DNA of 64,000 nt from Kribbella monticola (GCF_003261635.1 NZ_QFXK01000010.1:248001-312000), one strand, 5' to 3'; numbered from the stretch's first letter, positions 1 through 8,261 are shown. A program made the numbers and translations. The notes: a model not told the origin generated them from the sequence alone.

Positions 1-33
1 ACAACGAGGAGCCGTGGTGCGACGCTGACCGCT

Positions 34-1119
34 ATGGCCCGACTTCGTACATGCATCGATCGAGTAGTGGCCGAGAACGCCTTGTTGCGGGTCGCCGAGC
101 AGTCGGTCGCCGAGCGCCCGGCTAACGCCCCGGAGGAGTACGACGCCAGTGGCCGGCGCCGTGACGCGCGCCGGATGGCGATCGAAACCGGTCGGATGTG
201 GAGCGCCGGACGCGTCCTGCGGCTCGGCTTCCTCGGCGGCGATCCGGCGGTCTGGGCGAAGGTGGCGACGATCGCCCAGGAGTGGACCCGGCACGCGCGG
301 ATCACCTTCGAGGTGGTTGACGATCCGCACGTGGCCGAAGTACGCATCGCATTCGATCCCGGTGCGGCATGGTCGTTGATCGGCACGGAGGCGCTCGGCG
401 TACGGGCCGACGCGGCCACGATGAATCTCGGCCGGCTGACCAGCAAGAGTCCTGACGATCTGTACAGGCGGGTCGTCCTGCACGAATTCGGTCATACGCT
501 CGGGTGCGTGCACGAGCATTCGAGCCCGAAGGCAGGCATACCCTGGGACCTGCGCGCGGTCTACCAGTATTACGCGCGCCCGCCGAACACCTGGACGCCG
601 GAGCAGGTCGACCTCAACGTGATCAAGAAGTACTCCGTTAGCCAGACCCGGTCCACGGAGTTCGATCCGGCCTCGATCATGATCTATCCAATCCCGGGAG
701 CGCTGACCGGCGGCAAGTACAGCGTCGACTGGAACGTGGCGCTGTCCGACCTCGACCGCAGTTTTATCGGTCAGCACTATCCCCTCACGGATCCGGCGGC
801 GCTTTTGCTGGAGTGCGATGGTGAACCCGTCGAAGCGATCATCGATCGGCCTGGCGAAGTCGGACTCTTCGTGTTCGAGGTTCATGAGCCAGGGGACTAC
901 GTCCTCGGTACGTCGGGCTTTACTGACCTCGGGTTGCGGGTATACGGGCCCGGCGGCGCGGTCGCTGCCCTCGCCGACGTCGAGGACGGCGGTCCTGGCG
1001 GCAACTCGCGCGTCGAGCTGCCCCTGATGCCGGGGAGTTACCGGGTCGAGGTACGGCACCGGCGGCCGAACGGTACCGGTGCCTATGCACTCGCCTTCCA
1101 GCATGTCAGCGGTCGCTAG
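34..1119 (+). CDS. Astacin-like (M12) zinc metalloprotease
   Basis: The 361-residue protein carries the extended zinc motif HEFGHTLGCVHEH: His150, Glu151, His154 and His160 fit the HExxHxxGxxHE signature of astacin-type metzincins. A Met-turn (SIMIYPIP, Met216) follows about 56 residues later, as the fold requires. The N-terminal 70 residues show no hydrophobic signal peptide, so it may act in the cytoplasm or leave by another route. Residues from about 265 to 361 look like a beta-rich PPC-type accessory domain. No good ribosome binding site precedes the ATG used here, so the start is uncertain; an internal GTG at 67 is an alternative. Its stop overlaps by 4 nt the stop of the convergent gene at 1116-1895. 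Protease activity is well supported by motif; the substrate is unknown. Confidence 0.85.
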   Translation: MARLRTCIDRVVAENALLRVAEQSVAERPANAPEEYDASGRRRDARRMAIETGRMWSAGRVLRLGFLGGDPAVWAKVATIAQEWTRHARITFEVVDDPHVAEVRIAFDPGAAWSLIGTEALGVRADAATMNLGRLTSKSPDDLYRRVVLHEFGHTLGCVHEHSSPKAGIPWDLRAVYQYYARPPNTWTPEQVDLNVIKKYSVSQTRSTEFDPASIMIYPIPGALTGGKYSVDWNVALSDLDRSFIGQHYPLTDPAALLLECDGEPVEAIIDRPGEVGLFVFEVHEPGDYVLGTSGFTDLGLRVYGPGGAVAALADVEDGGPGGNSRVELPLMPGSYRVEVRHRRPNGTGAYALAFQHVSGR

Positions 1120-1895
1120 TCCGTCGCGTCCTCGATGAACGAGCCTTCCGGGCGTTCCGCGCCCCGTCGCGGGACGACTCCAGGCGCGAACGCCTCCGCC
1201 GCGTCGTGGATGCCGACGACCTTGCCGCCGCCGAACCAACCCTTCTTGACCCGGACGGCCCGGAACAGCGGTGTCAGGCCTTCGTCGCCGACTAGTTGGG
1301 TGTGCATGCCGTGCGAGGACACCACCGTCATGTCCGCCGACAGGTCACCAAGATCGACCGGCCCGACGGCCGCGTCGGCCGATGCCTCTAGTTCGACCTT
1401 GGCATAGCCGCCCTGGGAGACGAGCACGGTCGCCCGCTCGGTCGTGACGAGTTCGACGATCACGACCCAGTCCGGATCCCACAGGTAGCGGTCCCAGAGA
1501 TCCCAGATCGCGTCTTCGAGGGCGATGATGTCTTCGATCCGCGATCCAACGACGCCGCGGGCTGAGAACACGACGCCCGCGTCCCGGCCAAAGGAGACGG
1601 CCGCGCCGGCCTTGGCCTTCGGGAGCGAAGGGACCTGGGTCGAGACGCTCCCGGACAGCTTGGTGTCGACCTGGATCTCGTCGGACGACTTGAACTGCAT
1701 CGACTTTGTCGCGGCGGGATCCTTGGCCTTCTTGAACTCAACACCGAGGGTCTTGATCGACGACTTCGGGACGAAAGTCTTGCCCTGCAATTCGCCGATC
1801 AGTCCGAGCTTCAGGCCCGTCCCCGGCAGCCAGGTGGCCAGGTAGCCGGTCTGTTTCAGCATGGTGGACGTATACAAGTCCTCGATAGTTGACAT
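1116..1895 (-). CDS. Conserved-looking protein of unknown function (259 aa)
   Basis: I do not recognise this family with certainty. The ATG at 1895 is preceded by an AGGAGA ribosome site at good spacing and is preferred over the GTG one codon upstream. The protein has no cysteine, no signal peptide and no long hydrophobic helix. It alternates short beta-type segments (for example DPDWVVIVELVTTERATVLV) with Gly/Ser/Lys stretches and ends in a charged tail of about 30 residues (RRGAERPEGSFIEDATD). Size, beta-rich pattern, detachable tail and a protease neighbour resemble bacterial gasdermins, but the N-terminal cysteine common in that family is missing and the genes are convergent rather than in one operon. 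Treat the pore-former idea as a hypothesis only. Confidence 0.7.
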   Translation of the reverse strand: MSTIEDLYTSTMLKQTGYLATWLPGTGLKLGLIGELQGKTFVPKSSIKTLGVEFKKAKDPAATKSMQFKSSDEIQVDTKLSGSVSTQVPSLPKAKAGAAVSFGRDAGVVFSARGVVGSRIEDIIALEDAIWDLWDRYLWDPDWVVIVELVTTERATVLVSQGGYAKVELEASADAAVGPVDLGDLSADMTVVSSHGMHTQLVGDEGLTPLFRAVRVKKGWFGGGKVVGIHDAAEAFAPGVVPRRGAERPEGSFIEDATD

Positions 1896-2326
1896 CACTG
1901 TTCTCCTCGCCGTTGACGTGCACCGCTAGGGAATGGCCGAAACCCGATCCTGCTGGAAGAATTCCGGCGAAGTTCGAGGAGAAAGCGGAAACCATTTGCG
2001 GTCGCGGCAGCCGGCGATCGCTTCGCGAGCCGTTGCCGTTTCAGGCCATGGTGCATCGCGACCGCGTGGCACACCCCCATGCCTGCGGTCAACCTCGCCG
2101 GCTTTCTGCCAGGCAGATCTATGCGATCTGTCAGCACTTCCCCACCCCCACGGCGAGTGTATGTCTGCATCACGACCGTGTCGACATCCGTGACCGGAAG
2201 GAGACAGTGGATTTCCGGGCCGTCGCCGAGTGCAAATGTTGGAAAGTGTTTCGGCTGGGCATTCCCTGCCGGCTATTCAGCAAATCCGGAGCGGCGGACC
2301 GCAGTGAGATAAGGGGTGGTGCGAAG
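1896..2326. other. Stretch without a supported gene
   Basis: About 430 bases lie between the unknown protein and the sigma-like gene. Open frames cross it in several phases, but their translations are Arg/Ser/Pro-rich and lack any family pattern. It probably holds the promoter of the minus-strand gene and debris. Nothing else is seen. Confidence 0.5.
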
Positions 2327-2746
2327 GTGGGGAAGGAGGCCAGCGAGCCGTGGGTGCGGAGTGGTGCCTGCACCCAACTGTGGACCGTGCGCCGGCGACG
2401 CCTCGAGCAACTAGCGAGCGCATGGACAGCCCTCCAGCTGTCTCCGGTGACCGAGGATCGCGGCTCAGCTCGAGCCGCAACAGTCAAAACAGCCGCGGCT
2501 GGCGCAAGCGCCCAGGCCCCGCAACGGGGCCCGGGCAAGGTTCTGGCCCTTCGGGTTGGACTTTTCGATCAACAGCCGAGAACGGCGGCCGAGATCGCTG
2601 AACCTTTCGGAGTAACACGTGAGCGAATACTTGAGATCGAGCGAAAAGCACTCGCTACGCTTTGCCATCCGGCCTTCTCCCAAGCCGTCCGCGACTCGCT
2701 GCTGGAGGACGGCCTTCAAATCCTGCGCATATCCAGGACCGTGTGA
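2327..2746 (+). CDS. Sigma-70 region-4-like DNA-binding protein without regions 1-3
   Basis: The C-terminal 70 residues match sigma-70 region 4: an LALR...G segment, then TAAEIAEPFGVTRERILEIE, which is the helix-turn-helix that reads the -35 element, then a KALATLCHP helix. There is no region 2 or 3, so it cannot be a full sigma factor. It is either a stand-alone regulator with a sigma-like HTH or the remnant of an RpoD-type gene. The upstream part is low-complexity and the start is uncertain: GTG 2327 was chosen because the frame further upstream looks non-coding. Its last codons overlap the start of the next gene (GTGTGA), which suggests translational coupling. Confidence 0.5.
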   Translation: MGKEASEPWVRSGACTQLWTVRRRRLEQLASAWTALQLSPVTEDRGSARAATVKTAAAGASAQAPQRGPGKVLALRVGLFDQQPRTAAEIAEPFGVTRERILEIERKALATLCHPAFSQAVRDSLLEDGLQILRISRTV

Positions 2747-2979
2747 TTCGACGCTTCTACGAGAAGACCGGGCAGAGTGCGCCCGACACGGATCCCGGGC
2801 TGCTGCTCTTCTGCCACCGGCATGGGTGGCGCGAGCCGGCTCGACCCACACAACGCATCTGCGGTGCTTGCATCTCTACGGTGCCGCCAGAGTGGACCGG
2901 CCGCCCAGCGACCTATTGCTCAGGCGCCTGCAGGCAAGCTGCCTATCGCGCTCGCCGGAGGAAGCTGGAAGTCCGGTAG
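2743..2979 (+). CDS. Small cysteine-rich (zinc-ribbon-like) protein
   Basis: The 78-residue product starts at a GTG that overlaps the preceding stop (GTGA), a usual coupling arrangement. It holds a CGAC pair and, 18 residues later, a YCSGAC pair followed by RQAAYRARRR, a spacing that fits a four-cysteine zinc site with a basic tail. Short proteins ending in GRPATYCSGACRQAAYRARR are common in actinomycetes and are not characterised as far as I know. Nucleic-acid or protein binding is an inference. The coupling to a region-4-like protein suggests the two act together. Confidence 0.65.
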   Translation: MIRRFYEKTGQSAPDTDPGLLLFCHRHGWREPARPTQRICGACISTVPPEWTGRPATYCSGACRQAAYRARRRKLEVR

Positions 2980-3069
2980 AAGTAGTGAGTTTGGCCCAGC
3001 GCCAGTCGACGGGTTGTACGGGTCGCTCGGTGCAGCTCGCGGTGAGGAATGATTGTTGATCACGGCATT

Positions 3070-3093
3070 CGTCGAAGCTGGAATCGAACCCAC
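3070..3093 (-). other. tRNA T-arm-like remnant
   Basis: Read on the minus strand, 3077-3093 gives GTGGG-TTCGATT-CCAGC: a canonical T-loop with a T-stem that pairs only in part (one mismatch and one wobble). No matching anticodon arm, D-arm or CCA end can be built around it, so this is not a working tRNA. It may be a scar of an element that used a tRNA 3' end, or chance. Confidence 0.25.
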
Positions 3094-3127
3094 AGGGCGA
3101 CCAAAAAGACCCGCCGTGTGCTGCTGG

Positions 3128-4000
3128 CTATTCCCATTCCTTGACATGCCAGATCGTGTCCGACTCCTGTCGCGTTCCGCTGGGGAGCTGCAGGAGTCCT
3201 TCGTCGGCTACCTTGTTCTGCTCCATGGCTTGCGCGCCACCGGCGTCGACGCTGATCACGTAGAACTTGGCCTTGGTCCCTACCGGCTCCTCCAGAAGGA
3301 GCTGATGCGAAGTTGTCTCGTCGGTCTTCAGCCGGGGAAGCTGCACCTTCGCAAAGTACACGGGGTGCGGATTCTTGGGATCGACCTCCGGCAACTCCTC
3401 AATGAGAATGTAGGTGCGCTTGCCGGCGAAACCACAGTCCGCCTTGGCCGTGATGCCCATATTCCGGCCACTCTTGACGGGGACGTGCAGCGCCACCGGA
3501 TGATCCATTCGGCACCTGCTCGCAGCTGGTAGCACAATCGCCAGCGCACCGCCGAAGAGCAACACCAGCCCCGTCGAGGCCGCTAGCCAGCTACGTCGGT
3601 GCTGCCTGCGACGAACCTGGCGAGAAATGGGAATTGCGTCCTCGCCACCGGCCGCGCCTTCAGCCGCTCCTGCATCGGCCCGGCTCACCGCCGTGGCTCC
3701 AGAGGGACCGGCGGGGGCGTTCGCCCGTTCCCACAGTTCGAGCATGATCTCCGGGTCGGTTCCGCAGCGCTCGGCCCAATCGCGAGCCTGCTCCCGGGTT
3801 GGAAGGCTTCGTCCGCTGAGCCATCTGCTGATTGAGGCCTTTGACGAGTACATCGAGTGAGCGAGGTCCTGGAGGTTCGCGTTCGCCAGGTCGCGCCCTC
3901 GCCGAAGTTCCGCAGCGAGTGCCAGACGCTCGGGTGGGAGATCAAGGGGGAGGGCTCCGAGCGGACCCGGCTGGCGACGTCGGGACTCGGGATCAGACAT
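3128..4000 (-). CDS. Membrane-anchored XRE-family protein with extracytoplasmic domain
   Basis: The 290-residue protein starts with a helix-turn-helix of the XRE type (residues about 25-80; DLAHSMYSSKASISRWLSGR, then PTREQARDWAERCG). A linker rich in Ala/Gly follows, then a basic RRRQHRR patch and one transmembrane helix (about residues 136-159, WLAASTGLVLLFGGALAIVL). The last 120 residues would lie outside the cell and contain two cysteines (CRMDHP, ADCGF). This layout, a cytoplasmic DNA-binding-type domain with an external sensor-like domain, recurs in actinomycetes. Whether it binds DNA or acts as a membrane signalling protein is not known. It is divergent from the GH16 gene at 4201. Confidence 0.8.
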   Translation of the reverse strand: MSDPESRRRQPGPLGALPLDLPPERLALAAELRRGRDLANANLQDLAHSMYSSKASISRWLSGRSLPTREQARDWAERCGTDPEIMLELWERANAPAGPSGATAVSRADAGAAEGAAGGEDAIPISRQVRRRQHRRSWLAASTGLVLLFGGALAIVLPAASRCRMDHPVALHVPVKSGRNMGITAKADCGFAGKRTYILIEELPEVDPKNPHPVYFAKVQLPRLKTDETTSHQLLLEEPVGTKAKFYVISVDAGGAQAMEQNKVADEGLLQLPSGTRQESDTIWHVKEWE

Positions 4001-4200
4001 GACCGGCCTTGGATCTCATCGGCGCCTCCCTGAACGTTCCAGTTTGCCCGATGATCGCCGCTCGCGACGGGCTGGAACGTTTCCGGGCGTGGCGCAACCC
4101 CTTCATTACCTGAGATCGGACCGGCGAGATTGGCCTATCGCCGGTTGATCCAGGTCAGAGGACCCCGGCTTCCGGTTCAGTTCGACCAGGAAGGTGACGC

Positions 4201-5424
4201 ATGACCAACAGAGAGCGGCGACGGCGAAACAGAGGTATCTCGCTGAGCTTCATCCTGGCGCCTGTACTCCTCCTCGCAACCCTCGTCGGTTCAGATCCGG
4301 CGACGGCGATCACGACCTTGACCGGACCTGTCCAGGGCATCGGGGGCAAGTGCCTCGACAACAGTGGTGGACGTCTGGTCAACGGCAATCCCATCGTGCT
4401 CTGGAGTTGCAACGGTCAGTCCAGTCAGCAATGGAGCTTGCCGGGAGACGGCACGATCCGGGCTGGGAACTACTGCCTGGCGGTCAAAGGCGCGGGCACC
4501 ACCGCGACCACACCCGTCTGGCTTTATGCCTGCGATCGTGGACCGGCCCAACTCTGGACCATCAGATCAAACGGAACCGTCGTCAATCCGAACTCCGGGC
4601 TGTGTCTGGCTTCCAAAAACAGCGGCACTGCGGACGGCAATCCCATTTGGGTCTACACCTGCGACGCCGGCCCTGCCCAGTTGTGGAGTGTGCCAAATCC
4701 CAGCGACTCCTCAGGCCAATCCATGCCGATCGGAGACCTGCCGGGCTGGCGTCAGGTCTTCACCGACAATTTCGCCACCACCGTGCCCCTAGGTCAGTTC
4801 CCTGCCGCGGTTTCCGCCAAGTGGGGCGCCTATCCGGACGGATGGAAGGACACCAGCAAGAACGGCACCTACTACCCATCCAAGGTCATCACTCAGTCCG
4901 GCGGACTGATGAACCTGTACCTCCACACCGAGAACGGCATCCACATGGTCTCGGCGCCGGTGCCGAAGATCCAGGGCGCGACCGGTTCAGGTGGCGGTCT
5001 TCTGTACGGCCGGTACGCCGTCAGGTTCCGCGCTGATCCTGTCGCCGGATACAAGACAGCCTGGCTGCTCTGGCCGGACAGCGAGCAATGGGCCGACGGC
5101 GAGATCGACTTCCCGGAAGGCGATCTCACCGGCCACGTCGAGGCCTTCATGCATCACAGAGGGAGCCCGCTGGACCAGGACAAGTACCCGACCCAGGCCG
5201 CGTACGGTACCTGGCACACCGCGATCACCGAATGGACACCCCAAGCGGTGAGGTTCATCCTCGACGGCGCGGTCATCGGTACCTCTACCAACCCGGCGTT
5301 CATTCCGAACACGCACATGCACTGGGTGCTTCAAACCGAGACCCGTACGGCGGGCGGACCGCCGGCCGACACCGACGCGGGCAACGTACAAATCGACTGG
5401 GTGGCCGCCTACGTGCCGAAGTAG
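4201..5424 (+). CDS. Secreted GH16 glycoside hydrolase with ricin-B lectin domain
   Basis: The 407-residue protein has a Sec-type signal peptide (residues 1-36, basic start, ILAPVLLLATLVG, cleavage near ATA). Residues about 38-162 form a ricin-type beta-trefoil with three QxW repeats (QQWSL, QLWTI, QLWSV) and paired cysteines. Residues about 175-407 are a GH16 jelly roll with the catalytic EIDFPE motif (Glu301 nucleophile, Asp303, Glu306 acid/base). GH16 enzymes cut beta-1,3 or beta-1,4 glucans and galactans in plant, fungal or algal polysaccharides; the exact substrate cannot be read from the motif. An AAGG sequence precedes the ATG. It probably serves extracellular polysaccharide breakdown. 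Confidence 0.92.
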   Translation: MTNRERRRRNRGISLSFILAPVLLLATLVGSDPATAITTLTGPVQGIGGKCLDNSGGRLVNGNPIVLWSCNGQSSQQWSLPGDGTIRAGNYCLAVKGAGTTATTPVWLYACDRGPAQLWTIRSNGTVVNPNSGLCLASKNSGTADGNPIWVYTCDAGPAQLWSVPNPSDSSGQSMPIGDLPGWRQVFTDNFATTVPLGQFPAAVSAKWGAYPDGWKDTSKNGTYYPSKVITQSGGLMNLYLHTENGIHMVSAPVPKIQGATGSGGGLLYGRYAVRFRADPVAGYKTAWLLWPDSEQWADGEIDFPEGDLTGHVEAFMHHRGSPLDQDKYPTQAAYGTWHTAITEWTPQAVRFILDGAVIGTSTNPAFIPNTHMHWVLQTETRTAGGPPADTDAGNVQIDWVAAYVPK

Positions 5425-5498
5425 GAGTCCATGCGGTCTGAAATGAAACCGACGATGTTGCAAACAATGCCTTAGTGAATACGAAACCTGGAGCAGTT

Positions 5499-6830
5499 AT
5501 GCGTTCCTTCCGCTCGAACACCTTGCAGCGCGCACCGCAAGGTGCCGCTCGCCGAATCGCGGCTGTAGTCGTGACCGCCCTGTTGACCGCCGTCCCCGTG
5601 ACGATCAGCCAGGTCGTCACCGCCGCACCTGCCAGCGCTCTTTCCTGTTCAGGGGTCGGGCTACCGTCCATCACCCGGGATCACGTCATGGCCCGCGCGA
5701 ATACCTGGCTCACCAGGCACGTTCCGTACAACCAGGGCTCGTGCTACACCGATGCCGAGTACGCAGGTAAGTCGTACCGCCAGGACTGCTCGGGGTACGT
5801 CTCCATGGCCTGGGGACTGTCCACGTCCCTCGTCGTCAGCCAGTTCCCCTCGTATGCAACGAAGCTGGCCAGTCGGGCCGATCTGCAGCCGGGCGACGCG
5901 CTGATCTCTCCCGACGGGACCTCGCACATGGTGCTGTTCGCCGGCTGGAAGGATTCGTCGCACACGACCTTCACGGTCTGGCATGAGGCCAATACCGCCC
6001 GCGGCACCGTCACCGACTCCAGCGGTTCCTGGCTCAACGGCTACACCTCTTGGCGCTACAACCGCATCACCTCGAGCCCGCAGGTCGAAACCGTGGACAA
6101 TGGCGGTGGCACTCGGATGATCGGCTCCGCGGCGTACATGGACGTCAGTCGCCTCGGACAGGTGTACGCCTGGAACTCGCGCTATCTGGGCGGCTCACCG
6201 GCCCTTGGCGCCGACCACATCACCGACGCCAAGGTCACCACAGGCGACAACGGATACTGGCTGCTGTCGCAGACAGGCAACATCTACGCCTACGGCAACG
6301 CGCCCTATCTAGGTGGTGGCGGCTCCGGCCACACTGGCGACCTCGTTGCACTGGCAGCCACACCGTCCGGCCAGGGGTACGCCATGGTGAGCGCCAGCGG
6401 CCAGGTGTATGCCTACGGTGATGCCGGCTACTACGGCGGAAGCCCCACCGGGTACGGCGCGCCGTTCGTAGACATCGAGATGACCCCGTCCGGCCACGGC
6501 TATTGGCTACTGACCTCGCTGGGTCAGGTTTACGCATACGGCGATGCCACGTACTACGGAGGAAGCCCCACCGGCTTCAGCCGTGCGATCGTGGCCATGT
6601 CACCTACACCGACGGGGCTCGGCTACGTCCTGGTCTCGAAGGCCGGCCAGGTCTACGCGTACGGCGACGCGCAATACAAGGGTGGCTCACCCGCTGGTAT
6701 CTCAAGCGAGATCAGCGACATCAGCCACACACCGGGCAGCGGCTACGTCATGGTGAGCAAGACCGGTCAGCACTACGCCTACGGTGACGCCCCATTCATC
6801 GGCAACCCGACGGGCGCGGCCGACTTCTGA
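5499..6830 (+). CDS. Secreted NlpC/P60-like hydrolase with six C-terminal repeats
   Basis: ATG 5499 has a GGAG at good spacing and is preferred over GTG 5475. Residues 1-50 form a signal peptide ending in ASA. Residues about 55-190 are papain-like of the NlpC/P60 type: Cys97 in QDCSGYVSMAWG and His143 in TSHMVLF are the likely catalytic pair. NlpC/P60 proteins cut peptidoglycan stem peptides, but amidase or structural roles occur. Residues about 200-443 contain six copies of a unit of about 44 residues ending in GQVYAYGDAxYYGG, probably a beta-propeller-like or substrate-binding array. It follows the GH16 gene after 74 nt and may be expressed with it. A strong hairpin follows the stop. Confidence 0.85.
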   Translation: MRSFRSNTLQRAPQGAARRIAAVVVTALLTAVPVTISQVVTAAPASALSCSGVGLPSITRDHVMARANTWLTRHVPYNQGSCYTDAEYAGKSYRQDCSGYVSMAWGLSTSLVVSQFPSYATKLASRADLQPGDALISPDGTSHMVLFAGWKDSSHTTFTVWHEANTARGTVTDSSGSWLNGYTSWRYNRITSSPQVETVDNGGGTRMIGSAAYMDVSRLGQVYAWNSRYLGGSPALGADHITDAKVTTGDNGYWLLSQTGNIYAYGNAPYLGGGGSGHTGDLVALAATPSGQGYAMVSASGQVYAYGDAGYYGGSPTGYGAPFVDIEMTPSGHGYWLLTSLGQVYAYGDATYYGGSPTGFSRAIVAMSPTPTGLGYVLVSKAGQVYAYGDAQYKGGSPAGISSEISDISHTPGSGYVMVSKTGQHYAYGDAPFIGNPTGAADF

Positions 6831-6840
6831 TCAGATCCGC

Positions 6841-6889
6841 GAAGACTGTGGTTCCGGATGCAGACGACGCGCCCGGAACCACAGCCTTC
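6841..6889 (+). terminator. Hairpin terminator after the NlpC/P60 gene
   Basis: GAAGACTGTGGTTCCGG at 6841-6857 pairs with CCGGAACCACAGCCTTC at 6873-6889, 17 positions with one mismatch and a 15-nt loop. It lies 10 nt after the stop codon. No T-run follows, as is usual for actinomycete terminators. Confidence 0.7.
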
Positions 6890-7234
6890 GGCGGCTCAGA
6901 CGCGGTTAAGTCATCCCCAGACACCAGGTCACCACAGAGCAGGCAACGAGGCCACCGCGGAATCGGGCACCGGTCGGTGCAGCTGGTCGGCGAACCGCGT
7001 CGGAAGAAGCGACGTGCTTCTAGCAACCCGCGCTCCAAGCGCTACGCCCGCCACTCGGCCTGCGCACGTTGGACAAGTGATCGTGGGAGGTAGACGGGGT
7101 AGCGCCGATGTCGGCGAATGCCGGTAGGTGGACTCGCCAAGATTCAGCAGTTCCTCAGCGTGCGCAGCAGGTAACTGGCTACCTTCCGTGAACCACTCAA
7201 GTCGCGGTCGGCATGGCGACTAAGGGCGCAGCAG
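6890..7234. other. Stretch without a supported gene
   Basis: About 345 bases lie between the terminator and the hydrolase remnant. No frame gives a recognisable protein and no repeat or tRNA was seen. The mixed low-quality frames suggest decayed sequence. Confidence 0.45.
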
Positions 7235-7575
7235 CTACAGCGACGGCTGGCGGAAGTCTCGGCTTGAGGTGAAGAACTGTTCGAGGACGGTCGCGAACGA
7301 CTGTGGGTCGGCGATGTGGGTTTCGCCGTCGATGATTCGGCGCACGGCGTTGGGTAGGGCTGCTGTGATCGCGGCGGCGTCGTCGAAGAAGCCGGGCGCC
7401 AGACCTTCGAGGTGTGGGTCGGGTCGTCCGCCGGTCGCCACGAGGACCGGTTGTGTGATGCGGCCCAGGCGGTCGACCGGTGGCCGTCCGTTCCCGAGGC
7501 ACGCTGCGTCGTACGCCAGGGTGAGAGCGAGCGCTTCGAGCCCGGGCCAGAACGATGAGCTGCGTGCTGCTGAGA
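7235..7575 (-). pseudogene. Remnant of an alpha/beta-hydrolase (C-terminal third)
   Basis: The translation contains LALTLAYDAACLGNGRPP, then TQPVLVATGG and ALPNAVRRIIDGETHIADP followed by VLEQFF. This is the usual end of a small alpha/beta-hydrolase, with the catalytic-His-containing strand (His in GETHIADP). The N-terminal two thirds, with the nucleophile elbow GxSxG, are absent: upstream of about 7575 the same frame gives sequence with no family pattern. A gene on the other strand begins there. The piece is therefore read as truncated by a rearrangement. Confidence 0.6.
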
Positions 7576-7591
7576 TGTCGGCGGCCACCTC

Positions 7592-7951
7592 ATGATGCGC
7601 GACGAATTCGCACCGGCAAGTCGACTGCGCTCCGACCGAATGGAGCGCTTCACGGCGTCGCTGATGGCACTCCTTCGCAGTTCGGCCGAGCACCACGGCA
7701 CGCGCGACTACGAGGTGAAGATGGGAGTCGAGTGGACGGGTGACGAGCCGCTCATCATCGAAACCATCGACAACGTCGGATACCCGTACGACGGAGGTTC
7801 GATACCTTTGCATCGCTACGCCCCGGTGATGGCAAGTGTCCGGACTGACGTCGGCGAGTCCGACTTCCTCGATCAGGTCCGAGACCTTGCGACCGACGCG
7901 GTCAACCAAGGCGGCATCCAGTACCTCCAGGCGATCAAAGCCCGTGAGTGA
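7592..7951 (+). CDS. Hypothetical protein (119 aa)
   Basis: I do not recognise the family. The stretch from MALLRSSAEHHGTRDYEV through MGVEWTGDEPLIIETID to DLATDAVNQGGIQYLQAI looks like a genuine soluble alpha/beta protein with normal composition. The start is doubtful: ATG 7592 has no clear ribosome site, and ATG 7640 is an alternative. Its 5' end sits at the break of the hydrolase remnant on the other strand, so it may have lost its original N-terminus. Confidence 0.5.
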   Translation: MMRDEFAPASRLRSDRMERFTASLMALLRSSAEHHGTRDYEVKMGVEWTGDEPLIIETIDNVGYPYDGGSIPLHRYAPVMASVRTDVGESDFLDQVRDLATDAVNQGGIQYLQAIKARE

Positions 7952-8033
7952 TCGAGCCGCCGATCAGGGCGGGTTGCCACGCCGATGATAGTTCCTATGG
8001 GCATTGGCGCTAGAGGTCCGCTAGCTTCGCGCC

Positions 8034-8261
8034 ATGGCCTCTGAAGAGCTTGTTGTCATCGAGAACGCGTGGCCGGTGACCAGCATCAATGGTGACCCTG
8101 CCGTTGTGTCAGGAATTCTTAGCCTCAGCCGCATGTCTGACGGCGAGTACCTCATTGACGCCTTCGTCGGCCCGCACATGCGAGCGCCCCAGGAAGGCGA
8201 TCACATCCAGTTCGTACTCACTGCGGAGCACGCTGCTGCCCTCCGCCGAGCTCTCGATTAG
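8034..8261 (+). CDS. Small hypothetical protein (75 aa)
   Basis: This is a short soluble acidic protein (MASEELVVIENAWP...) with a beta-strand-like core (VVSGILSLSRM, EYLIDAFVG) and a C-terminal helix (AEHAAALRRALD). Composition and third-position GC look coding. There is no cysteine or membrane segment, and no family is recognised. Confidence 0.55.
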   Translation: MASEELVVIENAWPVTSINGDPAVVSGILSLSRMSDGEYLIDAFVGPHMRAPQEGDHIQFVLTAEHAAALRRALD

